DNA of 64,000 bases from Bicyclus anynana (GCF_947172395.1 NC_069108.1:9435068-9499067); one strand, 5' to 3'; shown: positions 17,983 through 28,275, numbered from the stretch's first letter. Program-made: numbers and translations. The notes: generated from the letters alone by a model not told the origin.

Positions 17983-19225
17983 TCATTTATAGCGGTTATG
18001 ACATCAGCCGTAATACGCTCAAGTGCGCGCAAGGACGATGTCGATGATGTGCATGCGCTGGCGCCCGGATGCGTCCGTCTGCCTCAGACGTGTTGTGTAG
18101 GGACCTGCCTCGCTAGAGTGTACATTTGTAGCGGTTATGACATCAGCCGTAATACGCTCAAGTGCGCGCAAGGACGATGTCGATGATGTGCTAGCGCTGG
18201 CGCCCGGATGCGTCCGTCTGCCTCAGACGTGTTGTGTAGGGACCTGCCTCGCTAGAGTGTACATTTGTAGCGGTTATGACATCAGCCGTAATACGCTCAA
18301 GTGCGCGCAAGGACGATGTCGATGATGTGCTAGCGCTGGCGCCCGGATGCGTCCGTCTGCCTCAGACGTGTTGTGTAGGGACCTGCCTCGCTAGAGTGTA
18401 CATTTGTAGCGGTTATGACATCAGCCGTAATACGCTCAAGTGCGCGCAAGGACGATGTCGATGATGTGCTAGCGCTGGCGCCCGGATGCGTCCGTCTGCC
18501 TCAGACGTGTTGTGTAGGGACCTGCCTCGCTAGAGTGTACATTTGTAGCGGTTATGACATCAGCCGTAATACGCTCAAGTGCGCGCAAGGACGATGTCGA
18601 TGATGTGCTAGCGCTGGCGCCCGGATGCGTCCGTCTGCCTCAGACGTGTTGTGTAGGGACCTGCCTCGCTAGAGTGTACATTTGTAGCGGTTATGACATC
18701 AGCCGTAATACGCTCAAGTGCGCGCAAGGACGATGTCGATGATGTGCTAGCGCTGGCGCCCGGATGCGTCCGTCTGCCTCAGACGTGTTGTGTAGGGACC
18801 TGCCTCGCTAGAGTGTACATTTGTAGCGGTTATGACATCAGCCGTAATACGCTCAAGTGCGCGCAAGGACGATGTCGATGATGTGCTAGCGCTGGCGCCC
18901 GGATGCGTCCGTCTGCCTCAGACGTGTTGTGTAGGGACCTGCCTCGCTAGAGTGTACATTTGTAGCGGTTATGATATCAGCCGTAATACGCTCAAGTGCG
19001 CGCAAGGACGATGTCGATGATGTGCTAGCGCTGGCGCCCGGATGCGTCCGTCTGCCTCAGACGTGTTGTGTAGGGACCTGCCTCGCTAGAGTGTACATTT
19101 GTAGCGGTTATGACATCAGCCGTAATACGCTCAAGTGCGCGCAAGGACGATGTCGATGAGATGTGCATGCGCTGGCGCCCGGATGCGTCCGTCTGCCTCA
19201 GACGTGTTGTGTAGGGACCTGCCTC
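17983..19225 (+). repeat. 139-bp tandem repeat array, nine units
   Basis: Unit starts (GCGGTTATGAC) fall exactly every 139 bp: ATG at 17998, 18137, 18276, 18415, 18554, 18693, 18832, 18971 and 19110. Units are almost identical; unit 8 has ATGATATC for ATGACATC. Seven internal units read GTGCTAGCGC where the first and last read GTGCATGCGC. The last also has a 2-base expansion (GATGAGATGTG) and stops at GACCTGCCTC. The unit is GC-rich with a CGTCTG/CAGACG hairpin. A 62-residue frame recurs in each unit, but 139 is not divisible by three, so it is not a repeated protein. Confidence 0.97.
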
Positions 19226-19345
19226 TACTCTAAATCTTCACTTGTATGTATGTAAGAAAATCTTGGAATCTTAGTTTGACTCACTTCCCGGTCTTCGAGT
19301 AGGATGAAATTTTGCACACGCTCTGAGTTCTGATGACAATACATC
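19226..19345. other. Repeat-like flank of the tandem array
   Basis: Contains TTCCCGGTCTTCGAGTAGG and AAATTTTGCACACGCTCTGA, continued after the SINE-B by GACTAGCTAAAAAACGTC. Probably one old dispersed repeat split by the SINE. Confidence 0.35.
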
Positions 19346-19502
19346 GTCGTCATCAACCCATATTCGGCTCACTGCTGAGCTCGAGTCTCCTTTCAGAATG
19401 AGAGGGATAAGGCCAATAGTCCACCACGCTGGCCCAATGCGGATTGTCAGACTTCACACACGCAGAGAATTATGAAATTCTCCGGTGTGCAGGTTTCCTC
19501 AC
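19346..19502 (-). mobile_element. SINE-B 3' half with target duplication
   Basis: CGTCATCAACCCATATTCGG to CAGGTTTCCTCAC. Flanked by GATGACAATACAT at 19332-19344 and 19503-19515 (13 bp, exact). 5'-truncated at insertion, as expected for incomplete reverse transcription. Confidence 0.9.
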
Positions 19503-19515
19503 GATGACAATACAT

Positions 19516-20311
19516 GACTAGCTAAAAAACGTCATTACAAATCCAATATGGTGGTATCTCCAAGATGGCGGACAAGCTGTTTGAAATCCACCCCCATAAT
19601 ATGGATATCAAAGGAAAGGGTTTGCTGTCAGGAATACGAAAAATATAGTCACGTGACTTAAATCCAATATTTGTAATTTTTAGTGCGTGCTAAAAGCGTT
19701 GTTTTATAGTTTTTTAAACATTTTTTTATTATTGATCGATTTGAAGGCGGTGCTATACCAAATAGGCTCATAAAGTAATAAAGTTAGAAAGGGGGATGAC
19801 AGTGTACCTACTAGATTAAGTCGTTTAGTCTAAACTTGTTCAAAATTTGTTTATTACCATCTAACTCAAAACTTCTCAAACATTTTGAAAATTCTTCCAC
19901 CAGTACACATGTATATTTATATCACATACGGAACAATGCTGGTTCATCTGCAAAATTGAAATATTTTGAATTTCTTCAGTTAACTATCTCAAAAGTACTC
20001 AAAAATACCTCTGCACGATACTCGCCAACAAGAAAATAACAAATAAAAGGACCAAAGCCAAGTTCAAATATGTTTTTTTTTATCCCAACCTGGGACCCAT
20101 CCGACCGGTCGTGCGAGTGGGACGCAGGCATACAATTACACGCGCGTGGGAGGGAGACAAAAAATCTGGTTAGCACACGAGAGTCCAAAAATTTATCGTC
20201 GCTTCGTTTCTATACATACTTGTGCTAATGTTTGGGTATACGTTGTACTTTGGCTAACAAAGATTGTCATTACGGTTTTGTGAAGTCGGTTATTTGAATT
20301 CAAATGATATT
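19516..20311. other. Unassigned stretch
   Basis: 19516-19700 (AATCCAATATGGTGGTATCTC, CAAGATGGCGGACAAGC) looks like old repeat sequence. 20070-20160 is a GC-rich block. No gene recognised. Confidence 0.3.
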
Positions 20312-20435
20312 GTCATCATCATTCGGCGCACTGTTGAGCACGAGTCTTCTTTCAGAATGAGAGGGGTTAGGCTAATAGTTCACCACGCTAGATAGCCTAA
20401 TGCGGATTGGCAGACTTCACATATGTAGAAAACTA
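20312..20435 (-). mobile_element. SINE-B 3' fragment
   Basis: CATCATCATTCGGCGCACTG to GCAGACTTCACATATGTAG; diverged, with a small insertion (GCTAGATAGCC). Confidence 0.7.
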
Positions 20436-20462
20436 AACATCAAATTCAATATAAACATTTGT

Positions 20463-20690
20463 CCAGGTCTGACTGGTGGGAGGCTTCGGCCGTGGCTAGT
20501 TACCACCCTACCGGCAAAGATGTACAGCCAAGCGATTTAGCGTTCCGGTACGATGCCGTGTAGAAACCGAAAGGGGTGTGGATTTTCATCCTCCTCCTTA
20601 GAAGTTAGCCCGCTTCCAACTTAGACTGCATCATCACTTACCATCAGGTGAGATTGTAGTCAAGGGCTAACTTGTAAAGAATAAAAAAAT
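20463..20690 (+). mobile_element. SINE-A, 5'-truncated
   Basis: GTCCAGGTCTGACTGGTGGG to the A-rich tail. It sits between two pieces of the X-family repeat (TCAATATAAACA before, ATTAATTTCGTGTAGTA after). Confidence 0.87.
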
Positions 20691-20890
20691 ATATATATTA
20701 ATTTCGTGTAGTAATGGAATAAGAGTCCGAAATATATCGATATTAATTATTATTAATAAAAGTTAAAGATTTCTTAATAAAACTTAATTTTCCAGACTTC
20801 AAAAACGCTGTCGTCCATTTTGTTACGTCACAATATTAATTAATCGACTAAACGTCAAATTAATATAACGGTTTTACATAACAATAAACC
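20691..20890 (+). mobile_element. X-family repeat
   Basis: TTTCGTGTAGTAATGGAATA, GTCCGAAATATATCGAT and GTCGTCCATTTTGTTACGTC match, on the opposite strand, 60520-60745; a shorter piece is at 32930-32985. Non-coding; class unknown. Confidence 0.6.
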
Positions 20891-21801
20891 ACAATAATAA
20901 AATATGCACTATTACCGCTGTATTATTGTATTTGTAAATCGTATAAGATAATATTTTTTAGAAAAATAAGATATTATTTCAAATTTTTTTTTGTGTACGC
21001 GGTGACAGTACACAATGCTATGAGCTAAAATGTCAGTGCGTACACACTGGCTAGCACGATGAAACAACTACACCTCCTTTAGTAGATCGAAGGAACTAAG
21101 TATGTATCGATGTTCTGACCATAGAAAGGTAAGGTACACAAATGCGATCTTCAAGACAATGCTGTATGGTTTTCATCTAGGCACATTAATTATTAAATAA
21201 ATATTTTTGTCAAACGCTCCGTTTGTAAGGAAGAAAAAAATAGTAAAATAGGCGTTTTGGCTCGTATTGTCAAAAACATATTTTACCTTTTTAAATTTTT
21301 TGTTTACTTAATTTGTATCTGTTTTTTTTTCTCAGCTGTATGTACTCAGCTCAATAAAGAATTTTATTATTATTATTATTATTTATTATATTTAAAAACT
21401 AAAATTTTCATGTAATCACGTCTCAAAAAAAATTAAAAAAAAAAATTCTAGTAGTGATAATTAATTAAGACCATTTTAAAAATAGTGTCAATTACCCTTT
21501 TGCCATTTTGGTGAAATATTCTTGCTAGGGTCTATAACTATACTTTACAATTTACATCATCATAAAACATCGACATACTAGACAATGGCCCGACCCCGCG
21601 CGCAAATCGAGTGCTTTCAATTGAAGCACGTATTGTTTCGCGCGATGAGTGACTAAAGTGAGTGTGAAATAATAATAGTTTGAGTGCGAAGAATTAAGAG
21701 TGCAGGGAGGGTGTGAGAGTGGACGCTTGTAACACCCCTCTGTTGTAAAGCGGGCTAACTTGGGAGGTACAAGTTGTATTTTACCCATAGCTATATTTGG
21801 A
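20891..21801. other. Unassigned AT-rich stretch
   Basis: No gene. ATT microsatellite (TATTATTATTATTATT, about 21365). Near 21000 GTGTACGC and near 21044 GCGTACAC form an inverted pair that may mark a small MITE. Confidence 0.3.
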
Positions 21802-21802
21802 C

Positions 21803-22075
21803 GACCTCCGTGGCGCAGTGGATTTACAAGACAGACGTCCGGGGTTCGATCCCTGGTGTGGCCGATTTAGATTTTCTCGATTGGTCCAAGTCTGGCTGGT
21901 GGGAGGCTTGGGCCGTGGCTAGTTACCACCCTATCGGCAAAGACGTGTACCGCCTAGCGATTTGGTGTAGAAAACGAAAAAGGTGTGGATTTTCATTCTC
22001 CTCCTAACAAGTTAGCCCGCTTCCATCTTAGATTGCATCATCACTTACCATCATGTGAGATTATAATAACTTGAA
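21803..22075 (+). mobile_element. SINE-A with head
   Basis: GTGGCGCAGTGG head, GGGGTTCGATCCC B box, full body and tail region. The head lacks the TATGCGCGG segment and the body lacks part of GCGTTCCGGTACG. Confidence 0.87.
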
Positions 22076-22079
22076 AAAA

Positions 22080-22170
22080 AACTGACGTTTTCTACCGGTT
22101 CTCTATCGCTTAGCAGCACGTCTTTGCCGGTAGGGTGGTAACTAGCCACGGCCGAAGCCTCCCAACAGAC
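22080..22170 (-). mobile_element. SINE-A fragment, inverted
   Basis: CTTTGCCGGTAGGGTGGTAA to GCCGAAGCCTCCCAACAG. It lies in the opposite orientation right after the previous SINE-A, giving a tail-to-tail pair. Confidence 0.78.
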
Positions 22171-22217
22171 CAGATCTGAGCGTATTTAGAAAATAAAATA
22201 TCTTAACCTATTATAAT

Positions 22218-22505
22218 ACCCAGTGATAGCCCACTGGATTTAACCTCTGCCTACGATTCCAATACGTTCAAATTCAGTCCGGGACATCTTCTAACTTTTC
22301 AGATAAGTGCATTTTAATAAATATAATAAGTAATAAACGGTGAAGAAAAAACATCGCGAGATAACCTAAGAATTTTCTTAATTCTCTGCGTGTGTGAAGT
22401 CTGCCAAGTCTGCATTGGGCCAGCGTGGTGGACTATTAGCTTAAACCTAGTCATTCTGAGAAGAGCTCAACAGTGAGCCGAATATGGTTTGTTAACGATG
22501 AAATG
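22218..22505 (+). mobile_element. SINE-B, diverged
   Basis: GATAGCCCACTGGATT head, decayed B box (GTTCAAATTCAG), then TTCTCTGCGTGTGTGAAGTC and AGTGAGCCGAATATGG. An old copy. Confidence 0.8.
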
Positions 22506-22745
22506 GACCCAAATTGGGAATCGAATCCAGGACTTCTCTGTTGAGAACCGTTAGCGTCGGTTTCTGTTATTTCGAACTGCATACTCCGTATGCTTGCATT
22601 GTAAACATGACATAATACAACGACACGGTACGTAGAAGTCAATTGTGTCAGATTGTTTATTTATTGGGAAAAGGTAGCGACAGCAGAAAACATCCAAATA
22701 ACTGTAATTGAAGTGTAGTTAACATAGCTAAAGGTAATTAACAAA

Positions 22746-23046
22746 TCAACCCATATTCGGACTGCTGAGCTCGTCTCCTCTCAGAATGACAGGGGTTAGG
22801 CCAATAGTCCACCACGCTGGCCCAATGCGGATTGGCAGACTTCACACACGTAGAGAATTAAAAAAATTCTCAGGTTTCCTCGTGATGTTTTTCCTTCACC
22901 GTTTGAGACACGTGATATATAATTTCTTAAAATGTGTGTGCATTTTGCATTTTCTGAAAAGTTGGAGGTGCATGCCCCGGACCGGATTCGAAGTCACACC
23001 CTCCGGAATTGAAGGCAGAGGTCATATCCACTGGGCTATCATGGCT
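22746..23046 (-). mobile_element. SINE-B
   Basis: CAACCCATATTCGG to GGGCTATCATGGCTC, with the head at the right. Small deletions near ACTGCTGAGCTCG and at CTCAGGTTTCC. Confidence 0.87.
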
Positions 23047-23056
23047 CTTGTATGTG

Positions 23057-23078
23057 TACCTTACCTTACCTTACCTTA
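23057..23078. repeat. TACCT microsatellite
   Basis: Four to five TACCT units directly abutting the RTE remnant, on its 3' side. Confidence 0.85.
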
Positions 23079-23420
23079 TCAGCCGATAGACGTCCACTGC
23101 TGGACATAGGCCTCTTGCATGGACCTCCAAGCACAACGATCTCGAGCCGCCAGCATCCAGCGGCTCCCTGCAACCCGCTTGATATCCTCGGTCCACCTAG
23201 TGGGGGGTCGCCCAACACTGCGCTTTCCGGTGCGGGGTCGCCATTCCAGCATTTGGGGCCCCAACGTCCATCGGCTCTTCGAACTATGTGGCCCGCCCAT
23301 TGCCACTTCAGCTTCGCGACTCGCTGAGCTATGTCAGTGACTTTGGTTCGTCTGCGGATCTCCTCATTCGTGATTCGATCACGCAGAGAAACTCCAAGCA
23401 GTAGCTTGTATATGTGCAGC
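23079..23420 (-). pseudogene. RTE-type reverse transcriptase C-terminus, frameshifted
   Basis: Minus-strand remnant of about 115 codons. One frame reads GVSLRDRITNEEIRRRTKV and KLKWQWAGHIVRRADGRWGP; the frame then shifts and continues EWRPRTGKRSVGRPPTRW and a terminal YVQQW. The KLKWQW.GH motif and the later RW..D....G..W block also occur at the C-terminus of the intact LINE at 53207-56149. Everything upstream of the C-terminus is lost. Confidence 0.9.
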
Positions 23421-23676
23421 TCCAAAACTCAAATAATCTTGTATATCGGCTTGTTATTTCTATAGTAGTGACTAAGAAGAGGAAAACGTTTAGTAGTGGT
23501 GTATTCACCAAGAATGTTTTGTTGTTGGATTTGTTTTGCAGACGCTACAGTTGTGTCAGTCAGATGACACGTGTCCTTTACGATGGCTATTTGTCGACAG
23601 CCAGCCGCTTGACGCGTTTGTTGTTTACTATTTATAGCGCGAGCGATCGCCGAACATAAATGAGTGTTAGTGTTAT
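23421..23676. other. Unassigned stretch
   Basis: No gene or family recognised. Confidence 0.3.
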
Positions 23677-23786
23677 CTTGGCAAATTCGTTCGTAACACT
23701 CCCGATGATCGCGCGCACGACTTCACACCCGCGCAGTCCCCCTGTCGCCCGCATATCATGGGAGTGTCATTAAAGAACTTGCCAAG
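23677..23786. mobile_element. Small MITE with CTTGGCAA ends
   Basis: CTTGGCAAATTCGTTCGTAA at the left and GAACTTGCCAAG at the right are inverted; ACACTCCC/GGGAGTGT extends the arm. The interior (CACACCCGCGCAG, GTCGCCCGCAT) is shared with 29305-29412. About 110 bp, non-coding. Confidence 0.7.
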
Positions 23787-23911
23787 CCACAGTGCCAACA
23801 TTTACGGTAGCCACACACGATCAAATTGCTAAATTCGCAGCGTGCGGGCATTGAAAATATATAAAAAAATTTAAAATCACAAAAAATGTTTCCACTAAAC
23901 TTGACGTGATA

Positions 23912-24180
23912 ACCTCCGTGGCGCAGTGGATTTACAACACGGAGGTCCTGGGTTCGATCCCCGGCTGGGTTGATTGAGGTGTGTTTAATTTGTCCAGGTC
24001 TGGCTGGTAGGGTGGTGGGAGGCATCGGCCACTAGCCACCCTACCGTAAAGACGTAGCGTTCCGGTACGATTGTAAAAACCGAATGGAGTGTGGACTTTT
24101 ATCCTACTCCTAACAAGTTAGCCTGTTTCCATCTGCATCATCGCTAAGATTGAAGTCAAGGGATAGCTTGTAATGAATAA
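23912..24180 (+). mobile_element. SINE-A, shortened
   Basis: GTGGCGCAGTGG head, GGGTTCGATCCCC B box, then body with several deletions (ATTTAGCGTTCC region reduced). Its tail GCTTGTAATGAATAAAA is one arm of the inverted repeat at 24166-24239. Confidence 0.82.
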
Positions 24181-24239
24181 AAAAATACTTATGTATTAGT
24201 AATAGTAAATACATAAGTATTTTTTTATTCATTACAAGC
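24166..24239. repeat. Perfect 32-bp inverted repeat at a SINE tail
   Basis: Arms 24166-24197 and 24208-24239 are exact reverse complements around a 10-base spacer. The left arm includes the last bases and A-rich tail of the SINE-A, so the right arm is an inverted copy of SINE tail plus 3' flank. Confidence 0.95.
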
Positions 24240-25190
24240 CTTCAATAAAAATTCTGATTTATGTCTATTTTTCCAAGTGCTTCTTTTTTTGCTGACGCTA
24301 CACTGAGCGCGCCGGGTGACGTCACTATCGTTAGCGTCGACGTGATTATTGTCCGTGTGTGTTGAGCCGTCTCTTGCTTACAATGCGTCGTGTCAGCTAT
24401 GTTGGTACGCGATGATTGATTAGAAATGTCCAACATTTGTTTATATTGAAACAGATTATTACCTTTCTGATTAAACATTGTAGCAAATAAATGACCTTAC
24501 ATGTACCACATTCTTGCAAATAAATGATTTGATTGATTGATTGATAAAAAAATGGCCCGTGGGAATTAACAAAAAAAAAACTTTATTGCAAAAATATTCT
24601 GCAATCCCTTCTTAACCAATCTCTACGGACTATAAATTAGTTACCCCCCCTTCCAAATTTCATCTTTATAGGTCAATCGGTTCCGCTTTTATGTATTTGA
24701 AATTAAATGAAATAAAATTTATTGAGTCAAATCGTTACAATACTGCTGAGGACTTTGAATTACGTTTGAAAAACCTGTATCTCAGGAACCTCATAGAATT
24801 TTAAACTTATTTTGTGGTTATTCATTCATATATTTAAACGGGTACATACCACGATAAAACGACGAGATTTTTAATGTCGATATTTCGACCCAGTTGCATG
24901 GATCGTGGTCACGACGGGGTTATTTATTTATTGGACATTTCTAAGCGACCAGAGTGTAACACTAATTGCTAGCAATTATTATCATTATGTTGTACCTAAA
25001 GCGAAAACAATCAGTATCGCGACAGCCTAAATGCTCAAATCGGACTTTTAACCGATAAGCGTCCGCGCGCACTGACGCTGACGTCACCAATCAAAGATGG
25101 CGGCGAACAATGGCGGCCGCTGTCAAACGGTCACTGACCCCGGTGGGCTGATTTAATTAATGTCACGGGCTTTTGAATCTGAGACAGGCG
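24240..25190. other. Unassigned with repeat-like pieces
   Basis: No gene. AAATAAATGATTTGATTGATTG (split at 24518-24545) resembles a LINE tail. 24840-24920 (ATAAAACGACGAGATTTTTA, GTCGATATTTCGACCCAG) looks like a repeat end with an inner TCGATATTTCGA palindrome. 25060-25130 is CpG-rich. Confidence 0.35.
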
Positions 25191-25197
25191 TTTCTTT

Positions 25198-26172
25198 TTA
25201 ACCGACTTCAAAAAAGAGGAGGTTCTCAATTAGTTTTTTTGGAATTTACTCCTTAAGAATCGATTTTTTTATATAGTCCCCGGTATGAAAAAAATATGAA
25301 CAGTAAAATTCGATAAACGAATGACAGGGTTACGTTTTTGTGCGCAACCTATTATGCGCACCTTTCACTTTTCAGGCGTAGTATTGAGACGTACATAGTG
25401 ATAGCACCTATTTACTTCCATCATACTATGTTATAATATCAAAACATATGCATTATTTATAAAAGTACCTATGAAGTAAAAAATTTATTATATATTATGT
25501 TTATAAAATTGTGTAAGTTGTAAGTTGTATTCGCTTTTTGGTCGCAATACATTTTGAACTTGTAAAAACCTGAGAAAAGAAAACCTTTACTTTAAGTTTT
25601 TAACACTAAAACTTCACTACAGCTAGAAACAAGAAATCAATATCAAATAAGTAGGGGGTCTACCCAACACGGAAAAACATGGCAAGGAGTCTACGACACA
25701 AACAAGTTTGGGGAACTCTGATTTAGACAGTCGATTATTGTTGTTATACGATAATTTTTAGATTTTTTGGAGTTTACTCCTTTTCATATTATAGCCCTCA
25801 GTATGAAAAAAATATGAACAGTAAAATTCGATGAACGAATGGCGTTTACGTTTTTTGTGCGCAACCTATTATGCGCACCTTTCACCGTAGGTATTGAGAC
25901 GTACATAGTGTATACTGCGGAACATATACCTATTTAGACAGTCGATCTGAAGGAGTAAACTCCATTAGTGCGTCGAAGCTGAGATATTTTTTTTGTGTTT
26001 GTTACCTCATAACTTCATCATTTGTTAACTAATTTTGAAAATTCTTTTTTTGTTTGAAAGAGTATACTTTCAGATTGGTCCCATTTAATTTTCATGAAAA
26101 TCGGTTTAGTAGTTTTGTGTTAAAATCAAAATAACTGAAATACGTCGTATATACGTTTTGAAGTCGAAAAAG
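25198..26172 (+). mobile_element. ACCGACTTC element with internal repeats
   Basis: Left end AACCGACTTCAAAAAAGAGG, right end CGTTTTGAAGTCG: inverted ends as at 47889-48747. Inside, a unit (TATGAAAAAAATATGAACAG, TAAAATTCGATGAACGAATG, GTGCGCAACCTATTATGCGC) occurs at 25285-25410 and 25800-25925. The unit carries a GTGCGCA/TGCGCAC hairpin. Non-coding. Confidence 0.65.
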
Positions 26173-26360
26173 ATTATTTTATGATTGAATAGAGCAATAG
26201 TTAACGCAGTAACCACTTGCCAGTGCGTGAAACGGGTCACCGGGCGCGCTCCGCGGCCGGCGCACGGTGACGTCATACGTATTATTGTTGTTATACGAGA
26301 GTGCTGTCATATCCGGCCATGCGAGGAGTCTGTTGTGTCAGACTTTACGTTGTATAGTAA

Positions 26361-26548
26361 TACTAGCTGACGCCGCGCGGTGTTACCCGCGTTATTTCCG
26401 TTCCCGTAGGAATACGGGGATAAAATATAGCCTATGTCACTCACAAATAACGTAGCTTTCTAGTGGTAAAAGAACTTTCAAAATCGGTTCAGTAGATCCA
26501 GAGATAACTTCCTACAACACCACCACAACTTTAACTCTTTATAATATT
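26361..26548 (+). mobile_element. R1 copy
   Basis: CTAGCTGACGCCGCGCGG to CTTTATAATATTACTG. Near consensus, internal GTTATTTCCGTTCCCGTAGG. Confidence 0.78.
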
Positions 26549-26569
26549 ACTGTAACCGAAATTTGAGTA

Positions 26570-26700
26570 TTTTTTTAATTCTCTGCGTGTGTGAAGTCTG
26601 CCAATCTGCATTGGACCAGCGTGGTGGACTATTGGCCTAACCCCTCTCATTCTGAGAGGGGACTCGTGCTCAGCAGTGAGCCGAACATAGGTTGATAATG
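26570..26700 (+). mobile_element. SINE-B 3' fragment
   Basis: TTCTCTGCGTGTGTGAAGTC to CAGTGAGCCGAACATAGG and a TTGATAATGATGA tail. The head is missing. Confidence 0.82.
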
Positions 26701-27229
26701 ATGAATATTAGTATTAGTAGATTATTATTTATTTTGTCGGCAGGTCGTGCATGATTCCGTCAAGGAGTTTGCAGTGAGCACACCCATCACGAATTACTGA
26801 GTGAGTATGCATTTTAGTTTTTACCTGACTACAAGAAGGGTTATGATTTTCGCGCATATCTTGTATGTATGTTATATTCTTTATTACCTCATATCTTCCA
26901 AACCGCCAAGATTTATGTAATTAAATCGTTTGATTTGTCTTAATAGCCCAAGTGTTTTTAGATAGGTGAAGTAAAAAAAAATCAACACGACGACTGTTAG
27001 GCGGTATAGACTCAAGGTTAAAAAAAAATCGAATATTGCAATATGGGTATCAAATTCAAGGGCTCATCCAGAGGATTTCAAAATCATGGTCATATATAAT
27101 TAAAAGTATATCATGGCCATAATAAAAAATACCTACAAATTATAAAAACGTTATACTTATATTAGTCGCTATACAAAATACGAGCGGATGACTAGGTGCT
27201 AGCAGGTTAGGCAGTCGGTATTTATATAT
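26701..27229. other. Unassigned stretch
   Basis: No gene or family recognised. AT-rich, several A runs. Confidence 0.3.
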
Positions 27230-27234
27230 CAATT

Positions 27235-27441
27235 TTTCATATGCCCCGATATGAAAAAAATATGGGCAGTAAAATTCGATGAACGAATGAATGTTACATT
27301 TTTTGTGCGCAACCTATTCTGCGCACCTTTCACCGTGCGCACGCCGCGGCCTGCTGCTCCTCGGTTGCGCACCTTTCACTTTTCAGGTGTGAGTATTGAG
27401 ACGTACATAGTGTATGCTGCGGGACAACATAAACTATACTA
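27235..27441 (+). mobile_element. Third copy of the GTGCGCA unit
   Basis: CCCCGATATGAAAAAAATATGG, AAAATTCGATGAACGAATGA and TTGTGCGCAACCTATTCTGC, with a GC-rich insertion (GCCGCGGCCTGCTGCTCC) absent from the copies at 25285 and 25800, then GAGACGTACATAGTGTATGC. It continues after the MITE at 27729 with TTTAGACAGCCGATCTGAA, as at 25930. Confidence 0.65.
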
Positions 27442-27728
27442 CAGCCTGTCTTGATGAGTACTGTTTACTAACAAATAAATTAGGAATGAAGGTGGAACAC
27501 GCATGTCATTTCATAACTTATTTATTTTAAACAATGTATGGTTCGTTTATAAAATGTTATATAAAATATATTAACTATATCTAATTGTTCTAAGCTTATT
27601 AATCAAATTTATTTTCATTAATTTAAAAACAAGTTAATTATAATTATAATTAGGTGTGAAATGACTAGTGATTTATACCCTCATTTTTAATTTGTTTGTT
27701 GGTAAACAGTACTCACCAAGAAAGGCTG
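27442..27728. mobile_element. Mariner-like MITE with TA target duplication
   Basis: Inverted ends of about 35 bp: CAGCCTGTCTTGATGAGTAC and GTACTCACCAAGAAAGGCTG, extended by TGTTTAC.AACAAA on both sides. Flanked by TA. Length 287 bp, AT-rich, non-coding. The related sequence at 25912-25945 lacks it and acts as an empty site. Confidence 0.87.
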
Positions 27729-27739
27729 TAATATAGGTA

Positions 27740-28077
27740 TTTAGACAGCCGATCTGAAAAAGTAAACTCCATTGGTGCGTCGGAGCTGATACACTTTTTT
27801 TAATTACTAACTTATTAGGGTTCTGTACCTTTAAAAGGAACAAACAGAACTCTTTATAACATCACTATGTTTTTCGCTCCTGGCTGCTGCTGCAATTCGC
27901 AATAGGCGGTGTCGCGGGCTCACGTCCCGTCCCCAATTGGGCACGTCCGGCCGACGGGCGGTTCCGACAGGTGATGCCTCGGTGAGAAGCGGCGCGTCTG
28001 TACTGTGCCGCGGCGTGCACAGATGGATTAGTGCCTACACACTAAACAGACGGCACCTTGTGCTTTGTTTTTATACT
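27740..28077. other. Remainder of the repeat complex, then unassigned GC-rich block
   Basis: 27730-27800 continues the complex (GACAGCCGATCTGAA, GTAAACTCCATTGGTGCGTC). 27890-28025 is CpG-rich with no recognised frame. Confidence 0.35.
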
Positions 28078-28275
28078 ATACACTGACGGACGCCGCGCGG
28101 TTTCACCCGCGTGGTTTTCGTTCAAGTAGGAGTACGGTTAAAATATAGCCTATAGCCTTCCTCGATAAATGGTCTATCTAACACTGAAAGAATTTATCAA
28201 ATCGGACTAGTAGTTCCTGAGGTTAGCGTTCAATCAAACAAACAAACTCTCCAGCTTTATATATTAGTATAGATA
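28078..28275 (+). mobile_element. R1 copy
   Basis: CACTGACGGACGCCGCGCGG to CTTTATATATTAGTATAGAT, near full length. Confidence 0.78.

Noticed and set aside
17998..19159. Eight open frames of 62 residues in the tandem array
   Set aside because: The 139-bp unit is not a multiple of three, each frame crosses the unit border, and the sequence has no domain. They are a by-product of the repeat.
17983..19225. CRISPR-like direct repeats
   Set aside because: Units are contiguous with no variable spacers, and the genome is eukaryotic.
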